64,000 bases of DNA, taken from positions 159,701 to 223,700 of the forward strand of contig NC_016146.1 in assembly GCF_000233435.1 (NCBI RefSeq), read 5' to 3'. Both the position numbers and the translations under genes were made by a program. Each line of letters begins with the position of its first letter. The stretch's first letter is position 1. Origin of the DNA: Blattabacterium sp. (Mastotermes darwiniensis) str. MADAR (GTDB lineage: Bacteria > Bacteroidota > Bacteroidia > Flavobacteriales > Blattabacteriaceae). Below, in pieces: positions 53,272 to 62,211 of the stretch. The notes below the pieces were generated by a model. The model worked only from the letters and a program-made list of their open reading frames with translations, searched no databases and was not told the DNA's origin.

Positions 53272-54261
53272 TTATTTCAAAAAAACTTTTTTATTTCCTT
53301 TAATCATATGACCAAATACAAAGGGTTTTTCTCCTAATAAACGTAATTTTTGCAAAATAGGACATTTGTCTTTAACAGAAACTATTAGAATCATTCCTAC
53401 TCCCATATTAAAAGTATTCCACATTTCTTGATCAGATAAAAGCCCTTTTTCTTGAATATGATTAAAAACAGGTGGAATAGGGATTTTTTTTTTCTCTACT
53501 ATAGCTTCCAAATTTTCTGGAATAACACGAAATAAATTCTCGTATATTCCACCTCCAGTAACATGAACCAATCCATGTATTAAAAAATCTTTTAATAAAA
53601 GATGAATAGTCAAATGATAAATTCTAGTTGGAATTAGAAGAGTCTCATAAAATGGTTTTTTTTGAAATTGTTGCATCAACAAATCCTCCGTATAAAAAAT
53701 TTTTCTAATTAAAGAAAATCCATTGCTATGAACCCCAGAGGAAGGAATTCCAATTAAAACATCTCCTTCTTGAAGGTTTTTTTTTCCATCTATAATGTTT
53801 TTTTTTTCTACAATTCCTACACAAAATCCCGCTACATCATAATCTTTAATCTTGTAAATTCCAGGCATTTCAGCAGTCTCTCCACCAATAAAACACGTAT
53901 TGTTCCTTTTACAGGAGATAGCTATACCTTGTAGAATTTTTTCTACTACCTTGTCATCAAGTTTTCCGCACGCTAAATAATCTAGAAAAAATAAAGGTTG
54001 GGCACCATGACATAATACATCATTGACACACATAGCGAAACAATCTTCTCCAATTATCCCATATTTCTTATAATCAATAGCCAAACGAAGTTTGGTTCCT
54101 ACTCCATCTACTCCAGATACTAAAACAGGTTCTTTGTATCCACATACAGACATTTTATAAAGAGAAGAAAAATTATCCAATGTGCTAATAACATTATCGT
54201 TATAAGTTTTTTCCAAAATTTTACTGATTTTAGATATGGGACTACGATGATTTTCTTTCAT
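53272..54261 (-). CDS. purM: phosphoribosylformylglycinamidine cyclo-ligase (AIR synthetase)
   Basis: ATP-dependent ring closure giving AIR, step five. The protein has 329 residues, the compact canonical form; many Flavobacteria, as I recall, use a longer divergent PurM of about 390. Seen are VSGVDGVGTKLRLA, GEDCFAMCVNDVLCHGAQPLFFLDYLA in parts, FIGGETAEMPGIYK, GIPSSGVHSNGFSLIR, VHVTGGGIYENLFRVIP, and FNMGVGMI. It is 35 bases downstream of purF and six upstream of purN. Confidence 0.94.
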   Translation of the reverse strand: MKENHRSPISKISKILEKTYNDNVISTLDNFSSLYKMSVCGYKEPVLVSGVDGVGTKLRLAIDYKKYGIIGEDCFAMCVNDVLCHGAQPLFFLDYLACGKLDDKVVEKILQGIAISCKRNNTCFIGGETAEMPGIYKIKDYDVAGFCVGIVEKKNIIDGKKNLQEGDVLIGIPSSGVHSNGFSLIRKIFYTEDLLMQQFQKKPFYETLLIPTRIYHLTIHLLLKDFLIHGLVHVTGGGIYENLFRVIPENLEAIVEKKKIPIPPVFNHIQEKGLLSDQEMWNTFNMGVGMILIVSVKDKCPILQKLRLLGEKPFVFGHMIKGNKKVFLK

Positions 54262-54296
54262 GATGAATTTATTACCACTTATACATTAATATACAA

Positions 54297-55709
54297 TCAT
54301 TTTTTTTTATGAATCGGATAGCTTCCAGTAAAACAACCAAAACAATAATTTTGGCTTCCGAGAACATCGATTAAATTGGTCATACTTAAAAACTCTAAAC
54401 TATCTACATCTAGAAATTTAGCTATACTTTCCTTATCCATATTGTATGAGATTAGGTCTTTTTGACTTGGAGTATCTACTCCTAAATAACATGGAGCTAT
54501 AATAGGTGGAGAAGCACTTCTGAAATGAATCTCTTTTGCTCCTGCTTTTTTCAATATATAAACTAATCTACGACTTGTAGTACCACGAACAATCGAATCA
54601 TCAATAATGACGATACGTTTTCCTCTTACTTCATTTAAGATAGAATTTAGTTTTAAATTAACCATTTTTTCACGAATTTCTTGTTTAGGGAGAATAAAAG
54701 ATCTCCCAATATATTTATTCTTTACTAAAATTGGTTTAAAAGGAATTCCAGATGCTTTAGAGTATCCAATAGATGCTGGGACCCCAGAATCTGGAACACC
54801 AATAACAACATCTGCTTCTACTGGATGTTGATGATAAAGTCTTTCTCCACTTTTTTCACGAATTTCATAAACGTTGATATTGTCAATTATAGAATCAGGA
54901 CGAGAGAAATAAATATATTCAAAGGAACATATTCTTCGTTTGGTTGTATGTCTATTTTTTCTAAGAATAGTAAAATGAATAGACTTTTTATCTACTAGGA
55001 CCATTTCTCCTGGGAATAAATCTCTTACATAATAACCCCCTACAGAATCTATTCCACAAGTTTCAGAACTAAATATATACGTTTTTTCATTTAGCATACC
55101 ATAACATAAGGGACGAATTCCATTTGGATCTCTAAAAGCCGCAATTTTATTATTATCCATAAGAACTATTACGGAATAGGCTCCTTGAATATCAAGAGTT
55201 GTTTTTTGAACAGCTATTTCTAGGTTATTATCATATTTTGATAAATATTTTTGTATTAAACGTAAAATAACTTCTGAATCTGAATTGGATATAAAATTGA
55301 TTCCTTTTGATTCTAGATTATTACGAATTTTATTAGCATTTACTAAATTTCCATTGTGTACGATAGAAATCGTACTTTTTCCATAAGAATTTTCTCCAAA
55401 GAATGGTTGAATATTTTTTTTGCTCTGTCCCCCCTCTGTAGAATAACGTGTATGTCCAATAACAGCATTTCCATGATAACATTCAGAATTTGAAATTTCT
55501 CGAAAGGAATCCAAAACAAGACCTTCACTTTTATGAGATAAAATAAAACCATCTCGTAAAACAGAGAAACCACAAGCTTCTTGACCTCGGTGCTGTAAGG
55601 AAAATAATCCAAACTGTATGAGAGAAAATGTATCTATCTTATGATTGGAATAAATACCGAAAACACCGCATTCCTCATGAAATTTATCAATAGGAAATAA
55701 TTGAGACAT
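54297..55709 (-). CDS. purF: amidophosphoribosyltransferase (propeptide-bearing compact form)
   Basis: First committed purine step, PRPP to phosphoribosylamine with glutamine. The protein has 470 residues, the Bacillus/Clostridium-like size. The glutaminase nucleophile Cys14 is in HEECGVFGIY, preceded by a 13-residue propeptide that must be cleaved. HRGQEACGFSV, HTRYSTEGGQ, IVHNGNLVNA, CSFEYIYFSRPDS, GVPDSGVPASIGYS and the PRPP loop VIIDDSIVRGTTS follow; cysteines near the C-terminus (YCFGCFTGSYP) may bind an iron-sulfur cluster as in Bacillus. The 62-base gap to purC is the widest of the cluster, with an AGAGG just before the ATG but no clear promoter. Confidence 0.95.
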   Translation of the reverse strand: MSQLFPIDKFHEECGVFGIYSNHKIDTFSLIQFGLFSLQHRGQEACGFSVLRDGFILSHKSEGLVLDSFREISNSECYHGNAVIGHTRYSTEGGQSKKNIQPFFGENSYGKSTISIVHNGNLVNANKIRNNLESKGINFISNSDSEVILRLIQKYLSKYDNNLEIAVQKTTLDIQGAYSVIVLMDNNKIAAFRDPNGIRPLCYGMLNEKTYIFSSETCGIDSVGGYYVRDLFPGEMVLVDKKSIHFTILRKNRHTTKRRICSFEYIYFSRPDSIIDNINVYEIREKSGERLYHQHPVEADVVIGVPDSGVPASIGYSKASGIPFKPILVKNKYIGRSFILPKQEIREKMVNLKLNSILNEVRGKRIVIIDDSIVRGTTSRRLVYILKKAGAKEIHFRSASPPIIAPCYLGVDTPSQKDLISYNMDKESIAKFLDVDSLEFLSMTNLIDVLGSQNYCFGCFTGSYPIHKKK

Positions 55710-55771
55710 CCTCTTTTTTTTTTCTGTAAAAAGAAAATATTTGTCCCTTTCTTAAATTTAAATGGATTAAA

Positions 55772-56506
55772 TTAAGATGAATTTTCATTCAATCTTTTGA
55801 AGATTTCCATATAAGTATTAAGAATAACCTCTTCATTGCATCCACTCCTAAATTTATCTTTATCAAGTTTTGTCATAGTTTTTTTATCCCAAAGACGACA
55901 TGTATCCGGACTGATTTCGTCAGAAAGTAAAATTTTCTTTGTTTGATCCTTTCCAAATTCTATTTTAAAATCTACCAATATAATATTTTTATCTAAAAAA
56001 TATTTTCTAAGAATATCGTTAGTCCTAGATACAATTCGATTGATTTTATTCAATTCTTCATAAGAAATTATATTTAAAAATACAGCATGATGATGGTTTA
56101 TCCATGGATCTTTCAATACATCATTCTTATAAAATATTTCAAAAATTGTATTCTTTATTGGGGTTCCTTCTCTGATGCCCAAACGCCTAGACATACTTCC
56201 AGAAACAATATTACGAACAACAAATTCTAATGGAATAATCTCCACCTTATGACATAATTGTTCTCTTTCATTGATTTTACGAATGAAATGAGTTTTTATT
56301 CCATAAGAATTAAGAAATTTAAATATGAATGTTGTTATTTCGTTGTTTAAAATTCCTTTATTCTGTAAAAATATATTTTTTAATCCATCTAAAGCCGTGA
56401 GGCTATCCTTGTAATGAATAATAATCTTATGTGGATTATCTGTAGCATATATTTTTTTTGTTTTTCCTTCTGATAACTTTTTTCTTCTACTACTATCGAT
56501 ACTCAT
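55772..56506 (-). CDS. purC: phosphoribosylaminoimidazole-succinocarboxamide synthase
   Basis: SAICAR synthetase. The protein has 244 residues, the compact class seen in Firmicutes and E. coli; many Flavobacteria, as I recall, have a 310-residue class. Motifs are KLSEGKTKKIYAT at the N-terminus, PLEFVVRNIVSGSMSRRLGI, ILVDFKIEFG, and LSDEISPDTCRLWD with the ATP- and metal-binding residues. It lies two bases after purE. Confidence 0.95.
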   Translation of the reverse strand: MSIDSSRRKKLSEGKTKKIYATDNPHKIIIHYKDSLTALDGLKNIFLQNKGILNNEITTFIFKFLNSYGIKTHFIRKINEREQLCHKVEIIPLEFVVRNIVSGSMSRRLGIREGTPIKNTIFEIFYKNDVLKDPWINHHHAVFLNIISYEELNKINRIVSRTNDILRKYFLDKNIILVDFKIEFGKDQTKKILLSDEISPDTCRLWDKKTMTKLDKDKFRSGCNEEVILNTYMEIFKRLNENSS

Positions 56507-56508
56507 AA

Positions 56509-56982
56509 TTATTTTTCTATTTTAGTGAATAGTTTATCTTTTCTAAATTTCAACAAGGATTCTTTTATTTCTTTGTATTTTACAGCTAATATATGAACGG
56601 ATAATAAGGCCGCGTTATAGGCATTATTGATTCCAACTGTAGCTACAGGAACATCTTTAGGCATTTGAACAATAGAAAAAAGAGCATCCATTCCACCTAA
56701 TAATCCATTTTTTTTATCCAAAATAGGAACCCCTATAACGGGTAAAATAGTTTTTGAAGCTATTATTCCTGGTAAATGTGCGGATAATCCAGCTCCTGCA
56801 ATAATAACCTCCACTTCTTTTACAGATTCTATTTCTCTTATTGTATGGGATAATATATCTGGTAAGCGATGTGCAGATATAACATAAGTTTGATTTTTTA
56901 TATTAAATTTATTTAGTATTTCTTCCGAAATTTTCATCGTTGGTTTATCGGATCTACTTCCACAAAATATAGCTACTTTCAT
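56509..56982 (-). CDS. purE: N5-carboxyaminoimidazole ribonucleotide mutase / AIR carboxylase
   Basis: Carboxylation step at AIR. The protein has 157 residues. CGSRSDKPTMKI, SAHRLPDILS with the catalytic histidine, IAGAGLSAHLPGIIAS, PVIGVPI, and GGMDALFSIVQMPKDVPVATVGI are class I PurE features. This class works on the product of PurK, yet no purK is in the cluster or window. It may be elsewhere, or the enzyme may use carbon dioxide directly in a CO2-rich host cell. It sits between purL (14 bases) and purC (two bases). Confidence 0.94.
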   Translation of the reverse strand: MKVAIFCGSRSDKPTMKISEEILNKFNIKNQTYVISAHRLPDILSHTIREIESVKEVEVIIAGAGLSAHLPGIIASKTILPVIGVPILDKKNGLLGGMDALFSIVQMPKDVPVATVGINNAYNAALLSVHILAVKYKEIKESLLKFRKDKLFTKIEK

Positions 56983-56996
56983 ATGATGAATTATAA

Positions 56997-59900
56997 TTAT
57001 AAAAAGTATTGAACTGCATTTTTAAAAATAGAATGTTCGTTGATATCAGGGATATTTTGTAATAATCCATAATTATAACGCTCTGGATGAGTCATTCTTC
57101 CATAAATTTTTCCATCTTCACTTAATATCCCTTCCACAGCTTCTACAGATCCATTTGGATTATAGCGTCTATCTAAAGTTGGGTGTCCTTTTAAATCTAC
57201 ATATTGCGTTGCTATTTGATTCTTTTTTAATAAAATATTGGTTATGTTTTCACTGGCATAAAACCTCCCTTCACTATGAGAGAGCGGTACAGTATATACT
57301 TTATCTTTCATTCCTTTTAACCATGGAGATTGATCCGAAATAACTTTTATATGAACACACTGGGATATATGTTTTCCGCTTTCGTTATAGGTTAGTGTAG
57401 GAGACTTATGATGACGAACTCCTATTTTCCCATAAGGTAATAATCCAGATTTTATTAGTCCCTGAAATCCGTTACAAATACCTAAAATCAATCCATCATG
57501 ATCAAGAAAATATTTCACAGACTCTTGTATGTATGGATTATGTAATACAGACGTAATAAACTTTGCCGAACCATCGGGTTCATCTCCAGCACTAAATCCT
57601 CCACAAAGCATAAATATTTGTACAGATTTTATATATCTTTCCATTTGAGATATGGATTCAATAAGAATATCTTTATCTATTGAGTTTTTAAATACATAAT
57701 TTTTTACTATGGCTCCTTCTTTTTCAAAAGCTTGAATAGATTCAAATTCACAATTTGTTCCAGGAAATATTGGAATAAATACACGTGGTACTACTTTTTT
57801 ATTCGATTTCCATATTGAAATAGATTGAGGTTTTTTTCTTTTTTTTCGTAGAATATTTTTTTTATGGATAATTCCATGGTTAAAAATAGGGGTTAATGTT
57901 TTTAACCAAATTTTTATAGCTTCCTCTATATTAATAGAAACTCCATTAAAATTCAAATTTTTAGACGATACAACTTCTCCTATTAATAGGAACTCTTTTG
58001 AAGAAATAAAATCAGAGGTCTCTATGATTAATGAACCTATATGGGTTTCAAGAAAATGGTCATTGTAATGAATAACAACACCTAAACGATTTCCAAAAGA
58101 CATTTTGGCAATAGCAACGGAAATTCCTCCATCTTTTACAGTTTTTACAGAAACTATTTTTCCAGAACAAATATCTTTATAAACTTTATCGTATGCATTT
58201 TTCAGAGAATCAAAATCTGGCATTTCATTTTTTAAAGGTTTATGATGATACAAATATATTTTATTCCCTATTTTTTTTAATTCAGGGGATACTATATTCC
58301 AACAGGAACCTGTTGTTACTCCAAAAGCTATTAATGTTGGAGGGACGTGTATATTTTTATATGTTCCAGACATGCTGTCTTTCCCTCCAATAGAAGCTAA
58401 ACCAAAAGCAATTTGTGCATGATAAGCTCCTAACAAAGAAGAAAATGGTTCTCCCCATTTTTTTGGATCGTTTCCTAATTTTTGATAATATTCTTGAAAA
58501 CTAAAATAAGTATTTTTATAATTTCCACCCATAGCAACAATTTTAGCAACACATTCCACTATAGCATAAGCTCCTCCATGAAGAGGACTCCAAGTAGAAA
58601 TATCTGGATGAAAACCCCAAGAAGCTAAGCTTACCGTTGTAGTTTCTCCATAATATACAGGAATTTTGTGTACACTTCCTTCAGATGGAGTTATTTGGTA
58701 CTTACCTCCGAAAGGCATCAATATGGTAGTAGCTCCTACAGTACTATCAAACATTTCTACCATACTTTTTTGAGAAGAAATATTTAATTGAGAAAGAGAT
58801 TCTAAGAACGTTTCTTTACTGAAATTAACATCCTTTGATTTTTGAAAAGGAGAAAGTTCAGTAGTAGGAGAGTTGACATGAACCACCTTTTTTTTATTAG
58901 CTCCACCTGTATTTAAGAAAGAACTTTTCAAGTTCAATATTTTTTTTCCTTTATGATAAAATATTATACGTTCATTATCCGTTACTACAGCTATTGGGAC
59001 GGAAAGAATATTTTCTTTACGAGCTAACATCATAAATTTTTTTACATCATATGGATCTAATACAACAGCCATCCGTTCCTGGGATTCTGAAAGTGCTATT
59101 TCTAAAGGATCTAAATAGGTGTTTTTTTTTATTGGAATTTTATCCAAATGAAGAACTAAACTATTACTCAATTCACCTATAGCTACTGAAGCTCCTCCTG
59201 CTCCAAAATCATTGCATTTTTTTATCAATGATATTACTTCTTTTTTTCTAAAAAATCTTTGTATTTGTCTTTCTATTATTGGATTTCCTTTTTGAATTTT
59301 TTTCATATTGGAATTCTTATCCTCGTATTTTTTAGAAGATTCCGTAGCGCCTCCTATTCCATCCCTTCCTGTCCATCCACCTATCAATAGAATAATATCT
59401 CCTTTTTTTGGTGGCTTTATTTTTACATAATCAACTGGAACAGCTCCTATAACCATTCCTACTTCCATTTTTTTTGCTCTATACCCTTCATGATAAATTT
59501 CATGGATATGGCTAGTGGCTACTCCGACTTGATTTCCATAAAAACTATAACCATAAGCGGATTCACAGCATATTTTACGTTGTGGTAATTTTCCATTCAA
59601 TGTTTTTGTAGTGGTGGTAGGATCAGAGGCTCCACTTAATCGAATAGATTGATAGACAAAACCTCTTCCAGACAAAATATCTCTAATTGCCCCTCCTATA
59701 CAAGTAGAAGCACCTCCAAAAGGATCAATTTCCGTAGGATGATTGTGAGTTTCATTTTTAAATAATAAATACCACTCCTCTTTTTCTTTTTTTTTATCCA
59801 TATCTATAATATCTACGTCTATTTTCATCATACAAGAATTACGTTCTTTCAAAGAGGATACATAGTTTTTCAATTTTCCTTTTTTAGAAAGTATCTTAGC

Positions 59901-60731
59901 AGGAAGATTAGACAAATCCATCAAATTTATAGGATGGTCGGATCTTCCTATAGAATTACGATCTTTTAAATATTCGTTAAAAATATTTTGATACGTTTCT
60001 TTAAATTTTCCATCAAAAGTTATATCTACCAATGTAGTAAAAAATGTAGAATGACGACAATGATCCGACCAATAGGTATCTAAAATACGTAATTCCGCTT
60101 CTGTAGGATCACGATTTTCTTCTTCATAAAAATATTGTTGAATGAACAATAAATCATTTAAATCAATAGAAAAATTCCATTCTTTATGAATTTTTTTTAG
60201 TTCTTCATGAGTAAAATGAATAAAACCTTCTACAATTTTAAGATTCTTTTTGTTTCCATTTTTTTTCTTGAAAGAAGAAGAAAAATGTGGCTCCATTTCT
60301 TTAAGATTTTTCTCCTTATAAACATTTGGATTGATACAATAATTTTTTATGTTATAAATATCCTCATTTGGATTCAATCCTATTAATTCGATTAATCGAC
60401 CTGTTTTTATAAATACTGTAGATAAAGGATCCATAATTTTTAAGCATTGCATAGCAGCATCTGCACGTGGATCATATTCTCCTGGTAAATATTCTATAGC
60501 AAAATATGGATTCTTTAAATGTATTTTTTTACGGTAAATATCTGTTACAGGATCCACAAAAACTTTATACAAAGTATCTGTAAAAAATTTTTTTTCGATA
60601 TGAAAGATATCGTATATATGATAAACAATTACTTGATCTAATGAGATATCCATATCTTTTAATTCCTGATATAATTTTATAGAATAAATGTCAAAAGAAA
60701 CTCTTTTTTGTATATATATCCTAAAATCCAT
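56997..60731 (-). CDS. purL: phosphoribosylformylglycinamidine synthase, PurL-PurQ fusion of the clostridial-like class
   Basis: ATP- and glutamine-dependent FGAM synthase. The single chain has 1244 residues. The N-terminus has PYFAIEYLPGEYDPRADAA, then RILDTYWSDHCRHSTF; the ATP-binding FLLKN-like LFKNETHNHPTEIDPFGGA, LIGGWTGRDGIGGAT and the second PurM-like repeat with FGLASIGGKDSMSGT follow. The C-terminal glutaminase domain (about 985-1244) has FPGTNCEFES, CGGFSAGDEPDGSA and LILGICNGFQGL with the nucleophile cysteine. The N-terminal third resembles the class I associate with Clostridia and not the E. coli-type PurL. No purS or purQ is needed. Confidence 0.94.
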   Translation of the reverse strand: MDFRIYIQKRVSFDIYSIKLYQELKDMDISLDQVIVYHIYDIFHIEKKFFTDTLYKVFVDPVTDIYRKKIHLKNPYFAIEYLPGEYDPRADAAMQCLKIMDPLSTVFIKTGRLIELIGLNPNEDIYNIKNYCINPNVYKEKNLKEMEPHFSSSFKKKNGNKKNLKIVEGFIHFTHEELKKIHKEWNFSIDLNDLLFIQQYFYEEENRDPTEAELRILDTYWSDHCRHSTFFTTLVDITFDGKFKETYQNIFNEYLKDRNSIGRSDHPINLMDLSNLPAKILSKKGKLKNYVSSLKERNSCMMKIDVDIIDMDKKKEKEEWYLLFKNETHNHPTEIDPFGGASTCIGGAIRDILSGRGFVYQSIRLSGASDPTTTTKTLNGKLPQRKICCESAYGYSFYGNQVGVATSHIHEIYHEGYRAKKMEVGMVIGAVPVDYVKIKPPKKGDIILLIGGWTGRDGIGGATESSKKYEDKNSNMKKIQKGNPIIERQIQRFFRKKEVISLIKKCNDFGAGGASVAIGELSNSLVLHLDKIPIKKNTYLDPLEIALSESQERMAVVLDPYDVKKFMMLARKENILSVPIAVVTDNERIIFYHKGKKILNLKSSFLNTGGANKKKVVHVNSPTTELSPFQKSKDVNFSKETFLESLSQLNISSQKSMVEMFDSTVGATTILMPFGGKYQITPSEGSVHKIPVYYGETTTVSLASWGFHPDISTWSPLHGGAYAIVECVAKIVAMGGNYKNTYFSFQEYYQKLGNDPKKWGEPFSSLLGAYHAQIAFGLASIGGKDSMSGTYKNIHVPPTLIAFGVTTGSCWNIVSPELKKIGNKIYLYHHKPLKNEMPDFDSLKNAYDKVYKDICSGKIVSVKTVKDGGISVAIAKMSFGNRLGVVIHYNDHFLETHIGSLIIETSDFISSKEFLLIGEVVSSKNLNFNGVSINIEEAIKIWLKTLTPIFNHGIIHKKNILRKKRKKPQSISIWKSNKKVVPRVFIPIFPGTNCEFESIQAFEKEGAIVKNYVFKNSIDKDILIESISQMERYIKSVQIFMLCGGFSAGDEPDGSAKFITSVLHNPYIQESVKYFLDHDGLILGICNGFQGLIKSGLLPYGKIGVRHHKSPTLTYNESGKHISQCVHIKVISDQSPWLKGMKDKVYTVPLSHSEGRFYASENITNILLKKNQIATQYVDLKGHPTLDRRYNPNGSVEAVEGILSEDGKIYGRMTHPERYNYGLLQNIPDINEHSIFKNAVQYFL

Positions 60732-60751
60732 TAGAATTATACGATATGAAA

Positions 60752-62188
60752 CTAAACTTTAATATTTCTACTACTACTATTGGAATCTATAAAACGATGA
60801 AATCGATCCAAGACTGGATTGACTTCTTTTTCAATAAATTCTAAGGATTGATCGGAAGAAAATCCGATAAATTTTTTAGGATCCATCATTTTATTTATTT
60901 TATCCCTATTGATAGGAATTGTTTCATCGTTTAAAATACGTTCGATAAAATCATTTTCTTTTCCTTCTAATTTTATTTTTGAGTTTGTTTTCATGGAATG
61001 AATTCGTATTCTATCATGAACTTTTTGTCTATCTGCTCCATTTTTTACACTTTCTACAAGAATAGATTCAGTTATTAAAAATGGAAATTCTTGATGGATA
61101 TTTTTTTCTATCATTTTAGGATAGACAACAATATTTTCCAATACATGATTCCAAATCATTAAAATAGAATCTATTGCTAGAAATGCTTGTGCAATAACCA
61201 ATCTTCTATTGGCTGAATCATCTAAAGTACGTTCCAACCACTGAGTTGCTGCAACCATAGCTGAACTATTCGATAGAGAAATAACATATTTGGCTAAAGA
61301 CGCTATACGTTCACTAAGTATTGGATTTTGTTTATAAGCCATAGCACTGGATCCAATTTGTTCTTTTTCAAATGGCTCTTCTATTTCTTTCAAATTTTGT
61401 AACAAACGTAAATCGTTGCTAAATTTGTGAGAAGTTTGAGAAATATTGGATAATAAATTTAATATTTGTGCATCCACTTTTCTATCGTAAGTTTGACCTG
61501 TAACAGGAAAAACTTTTTGAAATCCAAATTTATTGGATAATTCTTTTTCCATTATTTTTACTTTCTGTAAATCTCCATCAAATAATTCTTTGAAACTAGC
61601 TGCTGTTCCTACAGTTCCTTTAACTCCTCTGAAAAAAATATTTTCTAATCTAAATTCTAATTCTTTTACGTCCATTAGTAAACTTTGTATCCATAAAGAG
61701 GATCGTTTTCCAACAGTAGTCAGTTGAGCAGGTTGGTAATGAGTAAAAGCTAAGGTAGGTAGATTATGATATTCTAAGGTAAAATTTCTCAGACGAAAGA
61801 GAACATTGATTAATTTATTAAGGATAATTTCTAATCCATCTCGTATGAGAATAAGATCAGTATTGTCGACTAGAAAAGCACTTGTAGCACCCAAATGAAT
61901 AATTGGTTTAGCTATAATCGCTTTTTCTCCAAAAGCATATAGATGAGCCATGACATCATGACGTAATTTCTTTTCATAAAAAGCAACCCTTTTCCAATCG
62001 ATATCATATAAATGTTTTTTTAAATCATTGATTTGTTCTTCCTTAATATTTAAACCTAATTTTTTTTGTATCTCCGCTAAAGAGAGCCAAAGTTGCCTCC
62101 ATGTAGTAAACTTTTTTTTTGGAGAAAAATTATACAACATTTCTTTACTACTGTATCGTTCGATTAAAGGATTTTTATATTCTTTCAC
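60752..62188 (-). CDS. purB: adenylosuccinate lyase, animal/clostridial-like class
   Basis: Releases fumarate from SAICAR and from adenylosuccinate. The protein has 478 residues from a GTG at 62188. KKFTTWRQLWLSLAEIQ, KKLRHDVMAHLYAFG, IIHLGATSAFLVDNTDL, FTHYQPAQLTTVGKRSSLWI, FRGVKGTVGTAASF, EKEQIGSSAMAYKQNP with the catalytic serine loop, and WLERTLDDSANRR match the class I know from vertebrates and Clostridia. It differs from the roughly 450-residue E. coli-type PurB found in many Flavobacteria. It is between purA (23 bases) and purL (20 bases). Confidence 0.95.
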   Translation of the reverse strand: MKEYKNPLIERYSSKEMLYNFSPKKKFTTWRQLWLSLAEIQKKLGLNIKEEQINDLKKHLYDIDWKRVAFYEKKLRHDVMAHLYAFGEKAIIAKPIIHLGATSAFLVDNTDLILIRDGLEIILNKLINVLFRLRNFTLEYHNLPTLAFTHYQPAQLTTVGKRSSLWIQSLLMDVKELEFRLENIFFRGVKGTVGTAASFKELFDGDLQKVKIMEKELSNKFGFQKVFPVTGQTYDRKVDAQILNLLSNISQTSHKFSNDLRLLQNLKEIEEPFEKEQIGSSAMAYKQNPILSERIASLAKYVISLSNSSAMVAATQWLERTLDDSANRRLVIAQAFLAIDSILMIWNHVLENIVVYPKMIEKNIHQEFPFLITESILVESVKNGADRQKVHDRIRIHSMKTNSKIKLEGKENDFIERILNDETIPINRDKINKMMDPKKFIGFSSDQSLEFIEKEVNPVLDRFHRFIDSNSSSRNIKV

Positions 62189-62211
62189 AAGAAATGATTT
62201 TTTTGTAAATA

